Source: Bacillus sp. es.036
Lineage (GTDB): Bacteria; Bacillota; Bacilli; Bacillales; Guptibacillaceae
Length of the DNA: 64,000 bases
Assembly: GCF_002563635.1 (NCBI RefSeq)
Contig: NZ_PDIZ01000001.1
Coordinates: 1,426,001-1,490,000, forward strand
Reading direction: 5' to 3'
Position numbers and translations under genes: made by a program. Shown in pieces: positions 25,900 through 34,563 of the stretch (position 1 is the first letter of the stretch; each line of letters starts with the position of its first letter). Under the pieces are notes generated by a model. The model was not told the DNA's origin. It searched no databases and worked only from the letters and a program-made list of their open reading frames with translations.

Positions 25900-26559
25900 A
25901 TGCGTAAACAATTTTTAGTAATCGGTGCAGGAAGGTTTGCAAAAGGCATCATCCGTGAGCTATATGAGCAAAAATGTGATGTTGTCGTGTGTGATAAAGA
26001 TGAAGGACCATTAGAAGATATTGACGATTATACGACCCACTCCATTGTCGGAGATTTACGTGAAAACCGCGTGATGGATGATCTTAATGTTGAGCAATAT
26101 GACGCCGTATTTGTCGCGATCGGTACGGACGCGTATTCAGCGATTTTAATTACGAACAGACTTCGTGATCGGAAGGCAAAAAAAATTATTACAAAAGCAG
26201 TTAGTCGCGAAATAGGTGAAATTTTATCTAACTTAGGAGCAGATCAGGTCATTTATCCTGAAGAAGAAGCAGGGATGAAAGTAGCGAAACAAATTATGAT
26301 GCCAAATGTGCTCGAGTATATCGAAATTACAAAAAACGTATCGGCTATTGAAGTTGAGGTTCCGGAAGAACTAGTTGGAAAAACGCTTTTCGAACTCGAT
26401 TTTTCTAGAAAATATGAATTGAACGTCTCCCTTATCTTGCGGAAGGAAGCACCTATTTTGAGTCGCTATGCAGAAGTCGCGTTCCAAAAAGGGGATGTTA
26501 TCTTAATGGTTGGAGAAAATAAGAAAATCGAGCGCTTTAAACACAAATTTTCAATCTGA
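25900..26559 (+). CDS. ktrA: Ktr potassium uptake regulatory (RCK) subunit
   Basis: A 219-aa cytoplasmic gating ring subunit. The RCK_N Rossmann fold begins with VIGAGRFAKGI (6-16, GxGxxxxG) and binds ATP or NAD. An RCK_C domain from about 135 (EYIEITKNVSAIEVEVPEE in part) is the type that binds c-di-AMP in B. subtilis KtrA and KtrC. RBS AGAAGGAG. Partner of the membrane subunit immediately upstream. Confidence 0.9.
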   Translation: MRKQFLVIGAGRFAKGIIRELYEQKCDVVVCDKDEGPLEDIDDYTTHSIVGDLRENRVMDDLNVEQYDAVFVAIGTDAYSAILITNRLRDRKAKKIITKAVSREIGEILSNLGADQVIYPEEEAGMKVAKQIMMPNVLEYIEITKNVSAIEVEVPEELVGKTLFELDFSRKYELNVSLILRKEAPILSRYAEVAFQKGDVILMVGENKKIERFKHKFSI

Positions 26560-26581
26560 ATAAGTAACTCAATAGGAAATG

Positions 26582-26610
26582 AAAATCCGCATAGTTTTGC
26601 GGATTTTTTT
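26582..26610 (+). terminator. Intrinsic terminator of the ktr operon
   Basis: AAAATCCGCA (26582-26591) and TGCGGATTTT (26598-26607) form a perfect 10-bp stem, loop TAGTTT, followed by TTT. Confidence 0.85.
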
Positions 26611-26639
26611 ATGAAAATACAAAAAAATAAAAAAACATT

Positions 26640-26653
26640 TGAATGCGTTTACA
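26640..26653 (+). promoter_or_regulatory. Possible cre (CcpA) site upstream of ppc
   Basis: TGAATGCGTTTACA matches the cre consensus TGWAANCGNTNWCA except at position 5. It lies upstream of the candidate promoter, a position more often used for activation than repression. Weak evidence. Confidence 0.3.
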
Positions 26654-26711
26654 TTGTTGTCCTTTCAGTACAAATCGCTTACTTTTGCATAGAGATCAGG
26701 TGTCATAAAAG

Positions 26712-26741
26712 ATGACAAGAATAAAATTTCTTGTTTATAAT
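26712..26741 (+). promoter_or_regulatory. Candidate sigma-A promoter of ppc
   Basis: ATGACA (26712-26717), an 18-bp spacer and TATAAT (26736-26741), about 60 bp before the ppc start. Confidence 0.45.
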
Positions 26742-26802
26742 AAGTTTATTGAAATATTTTTAATATTTGGTATTAAGTTTTTATTAGAAAGGTTGATCGG
26801 AC

Positions 26803-29553
26803 ATGACAATTGATACGGCACATTCAACGCAACAAAGTCACCACGTTGCCCTAAGGCGTGACATTAACATGCTAGGAAGCCTTCTCGGTGACGTTTTAGT
26901 GCAGCATGGCGGCAAAGAACTTCTTGATATGGTTGAATCGATTCGTGAGAAGACGAAATCCCTCAGAACAGCTGCAGATCTCGAAACTTCTCAGCAGCTG
27001 AAGGAAACCATTCAGACGCTTCAACCACCTATGAGGAAACAAGTCATTCGTGCATTTGCTCTATATTTTCACCTTGTAAATATCGCAGAACAAAATCATC
27101 GTATTCGAAGACGCAGAGACTATCAAATGTTGGAAGAAGAACAGTCTCAGCCTGGATCCATTGCGCACGCAATCTCTTTACTTAAGAAGAACAATGTACC
27201 GGGTGAGCTGATTGAAGATACGTTATCTTCTCTATCACTCGAACTGATTTTAACTGCGCATCCAACTGAAGCAACAAGACGCTCAGTCCTTGAAATTCAT
27301 AAACGTATTGCGAAATCATTACAACAATTGGATAATCCGCTGTTAACAAAGCGAGAACAAAAAGCATTAAAAGCGGATCTACTTAACGAGATTACAATCC
27401 TTTGGCAAACTGATGAATTACGACATAAAAAACCTTCCGTTATGGATGAAGTGAACATGGGGCTGTTTTATTTTGAAGAAACCTTATTTGAAGTGTTACC
27501 TCAAATCCATCAGGAATTAGAAGAGTGTCTACAAGAACATTATCCTGATGCTAAATGGGAAGTACCGAATATATTAAAATTTGGCTCCTGGATCGGCGGA
27601 GATCGAGATGGAAATCCATTTGTAACGCCAGAGGTTACCTGGAGTACACTAAAACGTCAGCGAGAAGTGGTCATTTCAAAATATAAAGAATCAGTGAAAA
27701 ATTTAATGAGACAGCTAAGCCAATCCACAAACCGCATTTCTATATGTAGTGAGTTGATGGAATCCATTGAGGAAGATAAACGTCAACTTCCAAACGCAAA
27801 AGAGTGGGGCGTTCCACACGAGGCTTATCGTGTTAAATTGGCATATGTATTAGAAAAGCTCACTCAAGTGAACGGTGAGAACGGATACAAAAATACGGAA
27901 CAATTTATCGCAGATTTAAAACTTATTAGCAATAGTTTGCGTCAACATTTTCCGGAAGGTGCCCATTTTTCTGAACTAAATAAACTCATTCGTCAAGTAT
28001 CCCTTTTCGGATTTCATCTCGCTACGTTAGATGTTCGAAATCATAGTGGTGAACACGAGGGAGCAATCGCAGAAATTTTAAGCCGCGTCAATATGGCAAA
28101 TAATTATGCAACACTTGAGGAAGAAGAAAAAGTTCAACTACTTACTAGTATTTTAGAGGATCCACGTCCTGTTTTATCGACTTATGAGGACTACTCTGAA
28201 AAAACCCGAAAAATCATTGATATCTTTACAATGATTAAAAAAGCTCACCAAGAATTCGGTACAAAGGCAATTTCTGTTTACTTGATCAGCATGACCCGTT
28301 CAGCAAGTGATCTTCTTGAAGTGCTTGTTCTTGCAAAAGAGGCGAACATTTACCGATTGCATGCTGATGGAAGTGTTGAAAGTGATTTAAATATTGCGCC
28401 TTTACTTGAAACCATCGATGACCTAAAAGCAGGACCTTCCATTATGAAGAGGCTTTTTGAACTCCCGGTCTATAAAAACCACTTAGCCCAGCTCGACAAC
28501 CGTCAGGAAATTATGCTTGGGTATTCAGATGGAAGTAAGGATGGAGGTACACTTACAGCTAACTGGAAGCTTTATCAGGCCCAGCAAGAAATTAGCAGCA
28601 TTGCTTCTGAAAAAAACCTTCGTCTTAAATTCTTTCATGGACGTGGTGGAGCACTCGGTCGTGGTGGTGGCCCACTTCGCAGAAGTCTTTTGTCACAACC
28701 TCCAGAAACATATACAGCTGGGGTTAAAATTACAGAGCAAGGTGAAGTGCTTTCTTCTCGCTATTTGCTTTACGATATCGCTTATCGAAGCTTGGAACAA
28801 GCAACAACGACATTACTTACTTCTGCGGTTTCTGGAATTGAAAAAGATCAGCGTCAGGAAAAATGGCACAAAATGATGGAGGAAATGTCATCTGTTTCAC
28901 TTAAATCTTATCAGTCGCTTGTTTTTGAAGATGACGGATTCCTTGCTTACTTCAAACAAGGAACTCCACTCCCAGAACTTGGCGCATTAAACATTGGTTC
29001 ACGCCCTATGAGCAGAAAAGGAACAGATCATTTTGATGATTTACGTGCAATTCCATGGGTATTTGCCTGGACCCAAAGCCGTCAACTTATGCCAGCATGG
29101 TATGCTTCTGGCACTGGTTTAACGAAACTTGCCGCAACAGAAGAAGGCTTAAAGAATTTAAAAGAAATGTATCAAAACTGGCCATTTTTTGCTTCTCTTA
29201 TCGATAACTTACAAATGGGTTTAATGAAAGCAGACCTTTCTACAGCCGAGAAATATATGTTCTTAATCGATGATGAACAACTTGCAAACCGCATTTTTGG
29301 TAAAATTGTTGATGAATATCATCTTACAAAGGATGTTATCTTAACCATTACAGATCAAGAAGAGCTTCTTGACGGTACGCCAAATATTAAAGATTCCATT
29401 CGTTTACGTAACCCTTATGTTGATCCATTAAGTTCGCTTCAGGTTGAACTAATTTCAACGTATCGTTCTAAGGGTAGCGAGGACGATGAGCTATTGAAAG
29501 AAATTCTGTTAACCATTAACGGCATTGCGGCTGGCCTTCGAAATACAGGCTGA
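26803..29553 (+). CDS. ppc: Phosphoenolpyruvate carboxylase
   Basis: A 916-aa anaplerotic enzyme forming oxaloacetate from PEP and bicarbonate. Catalytic segments: LTAHPTEATRRS near 150 (catalytic His), GGDRDGNPFVTPEVT near 265, FHGRGGALGRGGGP near 612 (glycine loop and Arg), and the conserved C-terminal RNTG. Full length for the bacterial family. RBS GAAAGG. B. subtilis uses pyruvate carboxylase and has no ppc; several alkaliphilic and marine Bacillaceae do carry it. Monocistronic. Confidence 0.95.
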   Translation: MTIDTAHSTQQSHHVALRRDINMLGSLLGDVLVQHGGKELLDMVESIREKTKSLRTAADLETSQQLKETIQTLQPPMRKQVIRAFALYFHLVNIAEQNHRIRRRRDYQMLEEEQSQPGSIAHAISLLKKNNVPGELIEDTLSSLSLELILTAHPTEATRRSVLEIHKRIAKSLQQLDNPLLTKREQKALKADLLNEITILWQTDELRHKKPSVMDEVNMGLFYFEETLFEVLPQIHQELEECLQEHYPDAKWEVPNILKFGSWIGGDRDGNPFVTPEVTWSTLKRQREVVISKYKESVKNLMRQLSQSTNRISICSELMESIEEDKRQLPNAKEWGVPHEAYRVKLAYVLEKLTQVNGENGYKNTEQFIADLKLISNSLRQHFPEGAHFSELNKLIRQVSLFGFHLATLDVRNHSGEHEGAIAEILSRVNMANNYATLEEEEKVQLLTSILEDPRPVLSTYEDYSEKTRKIIDIFTMIKKAHQEFGTKAISVYLISMTRSASDLLEVLVLAKEANIYRLHADGSVESDLNIAPLLETIDDLKAGPSIMKRLFELPVYKNHLAQLDNRQEIMLGYSDGSKDGGTLTANWKLYQAQQEISSIASEKNLRLKFFHGRGGALGRGGGPLRRSLLSQPPETYTAGVKITEQGEVLSSRYLLYDIAYRSLEQATTTLLTSAVSGIEKDQRQEKWHKMMEEMSSVSLKSYQSLVFEDDGFLAYFKQGTPLPELGALNIGSRPMSRKGTDHFDDLRAIPWVFAWTQSRQLMPAWYASGTGLTKLAATEEGLKNLKEMYQNWPFFASLIDNLQMGLMKADLSTAEKYMFLIDDEQLANRIFGKIVDEYHLTKDVILTITDQEELLDGTPNIKDSIRLRNPYVDPLSSLQVELISTYRSKGSEDDELLKEILLTINGIAAGLRNTG

Positions 29554-29556
29554 TAC

Positions 29557-29587
29557 AAATACCCCTCTACATGTAGAGGGGTATTTA
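29557..29587 (+). terminator. Intrinsic terminator of ppc
   Basis: AAATACCCCTCTAC (29557-29570) and GTAGAGGGGTATTT (29573-29586) are fully complementary; the practical loop is CATG. The T tail is short. Confidence 0.75.
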
Positions 29588-29687
29588 TTGTAAAGAACGT
29601 GCACGGTTCTCGCTATTTACCACAAATACTTTTCCCTCCTTTAGAAAAACTAAGATAGTAACAAAATCATCTAAAGGAGGGCAACGC

Positions 29688-30509
29688 ATGTACAAAAAGA
29701 TCATACCTTTATTATTGCCAGGATTACTGCTTCTCGGAGCATGTAACGCCAATAACAACGATGAAGAAGCGTTAAATATAAATAAAACAAGCGCGCCTAC
29801 AGAGGGAATTCAACGGATAAACAGTGGTCAACTTACAATTGATCCCAACTCCTATAGTACAGAAACGCCAAGTGCAAAATTCCCTCATGGAGAAATGGTT
29901 CAAGATGGGCAATTTGAATTCAATGAAGTTCTTCCAGGTGTAGATCCGCGAGAATATTTACCCGAAGGTTTCCCAGAACAATATGGCATTGGAGGCAAAG
30001 AGGAACAACAGCGTCAACAAAAGGTGAGACCAGATCAAAATACTGGTCAAGCTCAGCCAAATGAAAATGCTGCTCCTGAGCAGGAAGAAGCCAATAAAGA
30101 AAAATCACCTACTTCAGAGCCATCAGGTGAAATTACAAAAGAGATTCAACAGGTTATCGACTTAACAAACGCTGAACGAAAAAAGCAAGGACTATCTCCA
30201 CTAAAAGCCATGCCATCATTAAGTGATGTTGCTCAGGAAAAATCACGTGACATGCAGCAAAAAAATTACTTTTCCCATACAAGTCCCACTTATGGTTCTC
30301 CATTTGACATGATGAGGGATTTCGGTGTTGACTTTAACACTGCTGGTGAAAATATTGCTCAGGGACAACAAACTCCCGAAGCCGTTGTTGATGCCTGGAT
30401 GAAGAGTGAAGGTCATCGAAAAAACATTATGAACAGCAGTTTTACTCACATCGGAGTGGGACTTGCACAAGATGGGCATTATTGGACGCAAATGTTTATC
30501 GGAAAATAA
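29688..30509 (+). CDS. CAP (SCP/PR1)-domain lipoprotein, YkwD-like
   Basis: A 273-aa exported protein. The signal peptide ends in the lipobox LLGAC, so Cys19 would be lipidated and the protein anchored outside the membrane. A long low-complexity linker (about 20-150, rich in Gln, Asn, Glu and Pro) leads to a C-terminal CAP domain. That domain has YFSHTSPTYGSP, GENIAQGQ and AWMKSEGHRKNIMN motifs. Relatives include YkwD and spore coat-associated YwmD-like proteins; the function is unknown. RBS AAAGGAGGG. Confidence 0.85.
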   Translation: MYKKIIPLLLPGLLLLGACNANNNDEEALNINKTSAPTEGIQRINSGQLTIDPNSYSTETPSAKFPHGEMVQDGQFEFNEVLPGVDPREYLPEGFPEQYGIGGKEEQQRQQKVRPDQNTGQAQPNENAAPEQEEANKEKSPTSEPSGEITKEIQQVIDLTNAERKKQGLSPLKAMPSLSDVAQEKSRDMQQKNYFSHTSPTYGSPFDMMRDFGVDFNTAGENIAQGQQTPEAVVDAWMKSEGHRKNIMNSSFTHIGVGLAQDGHYWTQMFIGK

Positions 30510-30520
30510 TGAGAACAAAG

Positions 30521-30552
30521 AAAAGGGTCACATTTGTGGCTCTTTTCCCTTT
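30521..30552 (+). terminator. Intrinsic terminator of the CAP lipoprotein gene
   Basis: AAAAGGGTCACA (30521-30532) pairs with TGTGGCTCTTTT (30535-30546), including two wobble pairs, with a T-rich tail. Confidence 0.55.
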
Positions 30553-30675
30553 TCTAGATAAATATTTAGAAATTACATGAAGAAGAAGGAAGTGGATTCA
30601 TTTTGTCGAATCAAGATACTAACCGGTCAGTAAGTATGTGGTTTATCAAAATCGAGTTACAAGGAGAGATTACGT

Positions 30676-31851
30676 ATGGATTTACGATTAACTGACGAAC
30701 AAGTAATGGTGCAAAAAACAATTCGGAAATTTGTAGAGAACGAATTAATTCCATTAGAAAATGATGTGCTTCGTAATGAACGAGCAGGAAAGCCAGGAAT
30801 TTCTGCCGAAAAAATGGAAGAGCTTCAGCAAAAAGCAAAAAAAGCAGGCTTTTGGGGCATTAATACACCAGAAGAGTATGGCGGGGCTAACCTTGGTCAA
30901 ATGATGCTGGCGATTGTGATGATGGAGGTTTCTAAAACGTTTGTCCCGTTCCGCTTCGGTGGATCCGCTGATAATATCCTTTATTACGCAAATGACGAAC
31001 AGAAAGAAAAGTATCTTTTACCAACGATTAATGGTGAAAAGAAATCTTGTTTTGCGATGACAGAGCCTGGCGCTGGATCGGATACGCGTAATATTAAAAT
31101 GACGGCCGTACGTGATGGGGATGAATGGGTTCTTAACGGTGAGAAAACGTTTATTACTGGTGGAAATGAAGCTGATTTTGTCATGGTGATTGCGATTACT
31201 GATAAAGAAAAACATGCCGCAACAGGTAGAGACGGAGTTACTTGCTTTATCGCAGACCGCGAGATGGGTTGGAAGTCCGAATACATTCACACAATGGGAG
31301 AATGGGGACCGGCAGGATTAGTGTTTGATAATGTAAGGGTACCAAATGAGAATATTTTAGGTGAAGTTGATGGAGGTTACAACCTCGGTCTGGAATGGAT
31401 TGGTTTTGCGCGTTGGATCGTCGGTGCAACAGCTGTCGGAGCTGGTGAACGGTTACTTAAAATGGCGATTGACTACGCGAATGAAAGAGAAACGTTTGGT
31501 AAACCAATCGCAGAACGTCAGGCAATCCAATGGCAAATCGCAGATTCTGCTGTTGAGATTGAAGCTGCTAAGTGGCTCGTTTTAAACGCTGCTTATACGC
31601 TCGATGAAGGAAAAGACAATCGCCAGCTCGCTTCCATGGCTAAGCTCTATGGTTCAAATATGGGCAATCGCGTTGTTGACCGTGTCTTGCAAATTCATGG
31701 AGGAATGGGATATACAAAGGAGTTACCAATCGAACGCTGGTATCGTGAAGCTCGTCTTTGGAGGATCTATGATGGCACAGACGAAATTCAACGCTTAATC
31801 ATTGCTCGAAACCTCTTGAAAGGACATGTAAAGGTAGGACAATACGCTTAG
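30676..31851 (+). CDS. Acyl-CoA dehydrogenase
   Basis: A 391-aa FAD flavoenzyme that introduces the alpha-beta double bond in an acyl-CoA. FAD/substrate segments are CFAMTEPGAGSDTRN near 120 and TFITGGNEADF near 158. The C-terminal YDGTDEIQRLIIARNLL holds the region of the Glu base. RBS AAGGAGAG. It heads a three-gene unit with two MaoC-type hydratase subunits (4- and 10-bp junctions), so the enoyl-CoA made here is probably hydrated by them. The acyl chain is unknown. Confidence 0.9.
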   Translation: MDLRLTDEQVMVQKTIRKFVENELIPLENDVLRNERAGKPGISAEKMEELQQKAKKAGFWGINTPEEYGGANLGQMMLAIVMMEVSKTFVPFRFGGSADNILYYANDEQKEKYLLPTINGEKKSCFAMTEPGAGSDTRNIKMTAVRDGDEWVLNGEKTFITGGNEADFVMVIAITDKEKHAATGRDGVTCFIADREMGWKSEYIHTMGEWGPAGLVFDNVRVPNENILGEVDGGYNLGLEWIGFARWIVGATAVGAGERLLKMAIDYANERETFGKPIAERQAIQWQIADSAVEIEAAKWLVLNAAYTLDEGKDNRQLASMAKLYGSNMGNRVVDRVLQIHGGMGYTKELPIERWYREARLWRIYDGTDEIQRLIIARNLLKGHVKVGQYA

Positions 31852-31861
31852 GAGGGTGTTT

Positions 31862-32311
31862 ATGTTTGAATCACTTATTGGTACACGATCAACTCCTGTA
31901 AAGAATATCGTGGAACGCGGCTCTTTAAAAGCGTTCTCAAAATCGATTGGGGATGAATCACCACTTTATCTTGATGAGTCAGTTGGAAAACGCTCAAGGT
32001 ATGGAGAAAACATTGCACCGCCTACATATCCCCGAGTGTTTGATTATGGTGAAATTCAAGGCTTCGACTTGCCTAATGTCGGATTGATTCATGGAAAGCA
32101 ATCTTTCCACTATGAGCGTCCGCTTTTGGTAGGGGAAACCGTCATGTGTTCCACTTCGCTTGAAAAATATTATGAGCGCAATGGAAAGAGTGGTTTACTC
32201 GGATTTATTTTATTAAAGAGGTATGGAGAAGAGCCAGGAGGAAAACTTATTTTTACAGAAGAGCAGGTAGTGATTATTACTGAAGCTGTAAGAGAGGGGA
32301 TGAGCTCTTGA
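31862..32311 (+). CDS. MaoC-like hydratase, FAS1-type dehydratase N-terminal subunit
   Basis: A 149-aa single hot-dog domain of the FAS1_DH_region type. The start is ATG 31862, 5 nt after the perfect TAGGAGGG that includes the upstream stop codon. The catalytic Asp-x4-His pair of R-hydratases is only partly kept (GDESPLYLDE), so this subunit is probably structural or substrate-binding and works as a heterodimer with the next gene product. That pairing is known for ChsH1/ChsH2-type hydratases. Confidence 0.8.
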   Translation: MFESLIGTRSTPVKNIVERGSLKAFSKSIGDESPLYLDESVGKRSRYGENIAPPTYPRVFDYGEIQGFDLPNVGLIHGKQSFHYERPLLVGETVMCSTSLEKYYERNGKSGLLGFILLKRYGEEPGGKLIFTEEQVVIITEAVREGMSS

Positions 32312-32706
32312 ACATAGTAGAAGAATTTAGTGTTGGAACTCCATTGGAAATCAAGCTCCCCCCAGTCTCCAGGTTAGATCTGATCAAATATGCAGGCGCA
32401 TCTGGCGATTTCAATCCAATTCATACGATTGATGAAGAAGCTACTAAAGCAGGACTTCCGGGTATTATTGCACATGGGATGTGGACAATGGGTAACTTAG
32501 CGAAATTGTTCACTCCATACTATGAAGAGGTCTTTCTTGAAGATTATTCTGTAGCCTTCAAAGGAATGGTTTTCTTAAATGATGTGCTTACACTAAAAGC
32601 TGCTCTCGTATCGATCCAGAACGATCGTTATTATTTTGATGTGGCTGCACTTAATCAAAAAAACGAAGCAGTTGTAAAAGGCTCTGCCGTTTTAAAAAGG
32701 TTTTAA
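32308..32706 (+). CDS. MaoC-family (R)-specific enoyl-CoA hydratase subunit
   Basis: A 132-aa hot-dog hydratase. The catalytic signature GDFNPIHTIDEEATKAGLPG (about 32-51) keeps the Asp and His. The start is TTG, overlapping the preceding stop as TTGA, after GAGAGGGGA; this points to translational coupling with the partner subunit. It would hydrate the enoyl-CoA formed by the acyl-CoA dehydrogenase of the same unit. Confidence 0.85.
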   Translation: MNIVEEFSVGTPLEIKLPPVSRLDLIKYAGASGDFNPIHTIDEEATKAGLPGIIAHGMWTMGNLAKLFTPYYEEVFLEDYSVAFKGMVFLNDVLTLKAALVSIQNDRYYFDVAALNQKNEAVVKGSAVLKRF

Positions 32707-32722
32707 TCAAATAAGCGTGCAC

Positions 32723-32752
32723 AAACGAACCTTTTTAGGTTCGTTTCTTTTT
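32723..32752 (+). terminator. Intrinsic terminator of the acyl-CoA dehydrogenase/MaoC unit
   Basis: AAACGAACCT (32723-32732) and AGGTTCGTTT (32737-32746) form a perfect 10-bp stem around TTTT, followed by CTTTTTT. Confidence 0.85.
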
Positions 32753-32859
32753 TGTTCTTTATTAAATTCAATTAATTCCGAAACTTATTTTATTCCAAAT
32801 CGTAGAAGAAGAGAGAGGAAGATACATACTTACCACCAATAGGAAAGGATGATGAACAG

Positions 32860-34422
32860 ATGATGGAATTTATCGGGTTAATAATTTCCGGTATTATTTT
32901 GTTTTTATTACTCTTGGCAGGCGGTATCGGATTTTTCATTTTCAAAAGGCGTTATAAAACCGCCTCCTCTAATCAGGCGCTGATAATCACAGGGCCAAAG
33001 CTAGGAGACGCAGAGAAAGATAATCGCATTTTCGTCGATGACAATGGTCGTAGTATGAAGATCGTACGTGGTGGCGGTATTCGATTAAAGTTGTTTCAAA
33101 CAAGTACCCCGATCGACCTTACCTCATTTCAACTAGAAATTGCTTCACCAAAAGCATATACATCAGAAGGCGTTCCAATTCGAGCTACAAGTGTCGCAGA
33201 AATTAGCATAGGCAGTAGACTTGAAATTGTTGCGAATTATGCAGAGAAATTTCTAGGCAAACCACAAAAAGAGAAAGAGCGTGAATTAAAAGAGGTTCTT
33301 GAAGGTCATCTTCGCGCCATCATTTCATCGCTTACAGTCGATGAAATCTACAAAGATTTTAATTCGGTCAATAAAAAAGTGAAGAATATTGCTGAAGAAG
33401 ATCTCAAGAATCTAGGATTTGAAATTACTTCTTTTGCTCTAAAAGAATTAAAGGATGATGACGAAGAGAACGGATATTTAGAAGCTCTAGGACGTCCACG
33501 TATTGCAGAAGCTAGAAAAGATGCCGATATTGCAGAGGCTAACGCCAGACGTGAAACCCGTATGCACAAAGCGAAAACGGACCAAGAAGCAGAAGAAGAT
33601 GAAATAAGACGTCAGATTGAGATCGCCCGTTCTCAAAAAGACAAAGATGTGAAGGAAGCGGAGTACAAAGCTGAAATTGAACAAGGAAGGGCGCGTTCTG
33701 AGCAGTCCTATAACCTTGAGCAAGCAAGACTTAATCAGAAAGTGAAAGAAGAAGAGATGCAGGTTCAATTCATTGAACGACAGCGCCAAGTCGAATTAGA
33801 ACTAGAAGAACAAAAGCGAAGAAAAACGCAAGCTGATTCGAATGCCTACGATATTCGAGCAAATGCAGAAGCGGAAGCGGAACGCGATCGCATCGATGGA
33901 CAAACGAAAGCAGAAATTGAAAAGCAAAAAGGTTTGGCTGAAGCTGAAGTGATTCGTGAACGTGGTCGTGCTGAAGCTGAAGCTAAAGAACTAATGGCTC
34001 AGGCAATGGAGAAATATGGCGATGCTGCGATTATTGAAATGCTTGTCGACATGTTGCCGAAATATGCGCATGAAATTGCTCAGCCACTTTCTCAAATTTC
34101 TGAGATGAAAGTCATTGATATGGGTGGCGGTAAAGGTTCCACTCAGATTACAGACAATGTAACAAAAACAATGACAGGTCTTCAGGCAAGTCTAAAAGAA
34201 TCAACTGGAATGGATTTAAAAGCCATGCTTGAGAGTTTTGTCTCAAGAGGACATTACAATTCTTTCGATACAAAAGGTTATCCTACAGAAGAAGATGAGA
34301 GCGCCGATTCAGGAATGGAAGAAAACGCTTATGAAAGCGAAGTAGCCTCAACATATGAAGAAGAATTGGAAGAGGAAAGAACAGAATGTCCTGAAAATGA
34401 AGAAAATGAACAAAAAGAATAA
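32860..34422 (+). CDS. floT: Flotillin-like membrane-microdomain protein
   Basis: A 520-aa SPFH/flotillin scaffold of functional membrane microdomains. An N-terminal hairpin membrane segment (about 3-28) and an SPFH/PHB domain (about 30-200) are followed by a long charged coiled coil (about 210-400) with the flotillin Ala-Glu repeats (AEAEAERDR, AEAEAKELMAQ). The acidic tail (about 470-520) is unusually Glu-rich. RBS GGAAAGG. B. subtilis floT lies behind the NfeD gene yuaF; here it stands alone. Confidence 0.9.
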   Translation: MMEFIGLIISGIILFLLLLAGGIGFFIFKRRYKTASSNQALIITGPKLGDAEKDNRIFVDDNGRSMKIVRGGGIRLKLFQTSTPIDLTSFQLEIASPKAYTSEGVPIRATSVAEISIGSRLEIVANYAEKFLGKPQKEKERELKEVLEGHLRAIISSLTVDEIYKDFNSVNKKVKNIAEEDLKNLGFEITSFALKELKDDDEENGYLEALGRPRIAEARKDADIAEANARRETRMHKAKTDQEAEEDEIRRQIEIARSQKDKDVKEAEYKAEIEQGRARSEQSYNLEQARLNQKVKEEEMQVQFIERQRQVELELEEQKRRKTQADSNAYDIRANAEAEAERDRIDGQTKAEIEKQKGLAEAEVIRERGRAEAEAKELMAQAMEKYGDAAIIEMLVDMLPKYAHEIAQPLSQISEMKVIDMGGGKGSTQITDNVTKTMTGLQASLKESTGMDLKAMLESFVSRGHYNSFDTKGYPTEEDESADSGMEENAYESEVASTYEEELEEERTECPENEENEQKE

Positions 34423-34431
34423 CATATGAAG

Positions 34432-34457
34432 AAAGCCTGGCTAAGTCCAGGTTTTTC
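34432..34457 (+). terminator. Intrinsic terminator of floT
   Basis: AAAGCCTGG (34432-34440) pairs with CCAGGTTTT (34447-34455), one G-U pair, loop CTAAGT, with T run. Confidence 0.65.
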
Positions 34458-34478
34458 TTTTGAATACCTGAATGTTGA

Positions 34479-34508
34479 TTGACGCTTTTTATGGAATAGT
34501 GGTAAAGT
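34479..34508 (+). promoter_or_regulatory. Candidate sigma-A promoter of the FAD-linked oxidase gene
   Basis: TTGACG (34479-34484), an 18-bp spacer and TAAAGT (34503-34508), 56 bp before the ATG. Confidence 0.4.
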
Positions 34509-34563
34509 GATGATGTTGTTATCAGAAAAGTTTAAATTTTACATATGAACGGAGGACTGTCAC

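Noticed and set aside
30603-30687. A TTG-started 26-codon ORF overlapping the start of the acyl-CoA dehydrogenase
   Set aside because: It runs through the ribosome site and start of the real gene and shows no family resemblance or conserved pattern.
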